Positions 63,549 through 64,000 of a stretch of DNA of 64,000 bases are shown piece after piece. Below the pieces are notes generated by a model that ran no database searches, was not told the DNA's origin, and worked only from the letters and a program-made list of their open reading frames with translations. Numbering within the stretch: the first letter of the stretch is position 1; the number at the start of each line of letters is the position of its first letter. The position numbers and the translations under genes are program-made. The DNA is from Pseudo-nitzschia pungens (taxonomy: Eukaryota > Bacillariophyta > Bacillariophyceae > Bacillariales > Bacillariaceae), in assembly GCA_037355855.1 (NCBI GenBank), contig CM074766.1, forward strand, positions 1,116,001 through 1,180,000. Reading direction: 5' to 3'.

Positions 63549-64000
63549 GATTCGTGAGCAGTAAGGTTACGGTTATTATCTGGTACCGGTATGGTTCAAT
63601 CGAAAGGGGTTGTTGACTGTTGACACAGGACATAGAGGGCAAGGGGCAAGCAGTCTAGCGTGAAGCGGTCAAACCTTACCTTACGAGTATCGTAACGGTC
63701 AAGATTCTAAAAAAAATACAAAGATTCCAGACCGAAAGGACGCTTACAGTAAGTTACGTAACCTTAACCTTACTTACGGTTCGTTCTGTCAAACGTAATT
63801 ACTGCCCGTACCACCAGTTATTGTAGGCTGTTCCTTCTGATCCTACAGAAGACAATGATTGCTGCAACCTACTATGAAAGGTTGCCCAAAAGTGCTTCAA
63901 CCTACAACCAAAAGGAGGTTCTAATGTCTCCTTCAAGCCATTTTAAGGTTACCTATAATACAAAATATTTTCTATTTTGAATTACAACAACCTCCTCCTA

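Larger units (their letters stand above)
63065..64000. other. intergenic end region
   Basis: No gene is seen. It holds a TTGG/TTTG array at 63458-63506, an ATGG array at 63525-63548, and several GTAAGGTTAC-type motifs (about 63560, 63675, 63748-63778 and 63945). Confidence 0.5.

Overview
The window looks like nuclear DNA of a photosynthetic diatom, probably a pennate one; the genus cannot be fixed from sequence alone. The evidence is: spliceosomal introns with GT-AG ends; bipartite plastid presequences with a signal peptide followed by an 'A-F-x-P'-type cleavage site (SG|FSAP, SA|FSP, DA|FGP, DA|FQHP); a lumenal PsbQ-type photosystem II protein with a twin-arginine second signal; a diatom-type heat-shock transcription factor with a split DNA-binding domain; and intergenic DNA rich in microsatellites and short inverted repeats. 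There is no operon structure; genes lie on both strands with their own spacers.

Layout. 0-4 kb: repeat-rich DNA with a triplet of hairpins, then an unrecognised diatom-type gene (minus). 4.2-5.8 kb: ABHD/EMB8-type alpha/beta hydrolase (plus). 6.1-9.9 kb: an apparently intact piggyBac-type transposon with 16-bp terminal inverted repeats (transposase on minus). 10-15 kb: a four-helix membrane protein and a type II membrane sulfotransferase-like protein with a long charged tail (both minus). 16-19.5 kb: psbQ-like gene and a plastid PDZ protein (plus, one intron each). 21.5-24.6 kb: a GT64/exostosin-like glycosyltransferase (plus) and a small plastid-targeted unknown (minus). 27.2-28.6 kb: HSF (plus). 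29.9-38.2 kb: a carbonyl-reductase-type SDR and a P5A-type (ATP13A1/Spf1) ATPase spread over several exons with unresolved frame changes (both minus). 39.2-44.4 kb: DGAT2-family acyltransferase (plus), a spacer with orphan reading frames, and an MDP-1-type HAD phosphatase (minus). 45.1-51.3 kb: a large membrane-anchored or secreted right-handed beta-helix protein (plus), a small secreted protein (minus), tRNA-His(GTG) (plus) and a hypothetical ORF. 52.1-53.6 kb: EamA/DMT transporter with a plastid-type presequence (plus). 55.3-60.5 kb: secretory subtilase (plus) and a mucin-like type I membrane protein with a 45-bp/135-bp repeat (plus). 62.1-63.1 kb: unrecognised His/Asn- and Gln-rich protein (minus).

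Functional themes, inferred and not shown to be co-regulated: plastid biology (PsbQ, PDZ protein, DMT transporter, two plastid unknowns or candidates), secretory pathway and cell surface (P5A ATPase, sulfotransferase-like, GT64-like, beta-helix, subtilase, mucin-like), and lipid metabolism (DGAT2-like, ABHD-like). Two features cut across genes: intergenic DNA is studded with a GTAAGGTTAC/TACCGGTA-type motif, and several genes can only be read through if unusual short introns or single-base indels are assumed. No CRISPR, rRNA, reverse transcriptase or viral genes were recognised.
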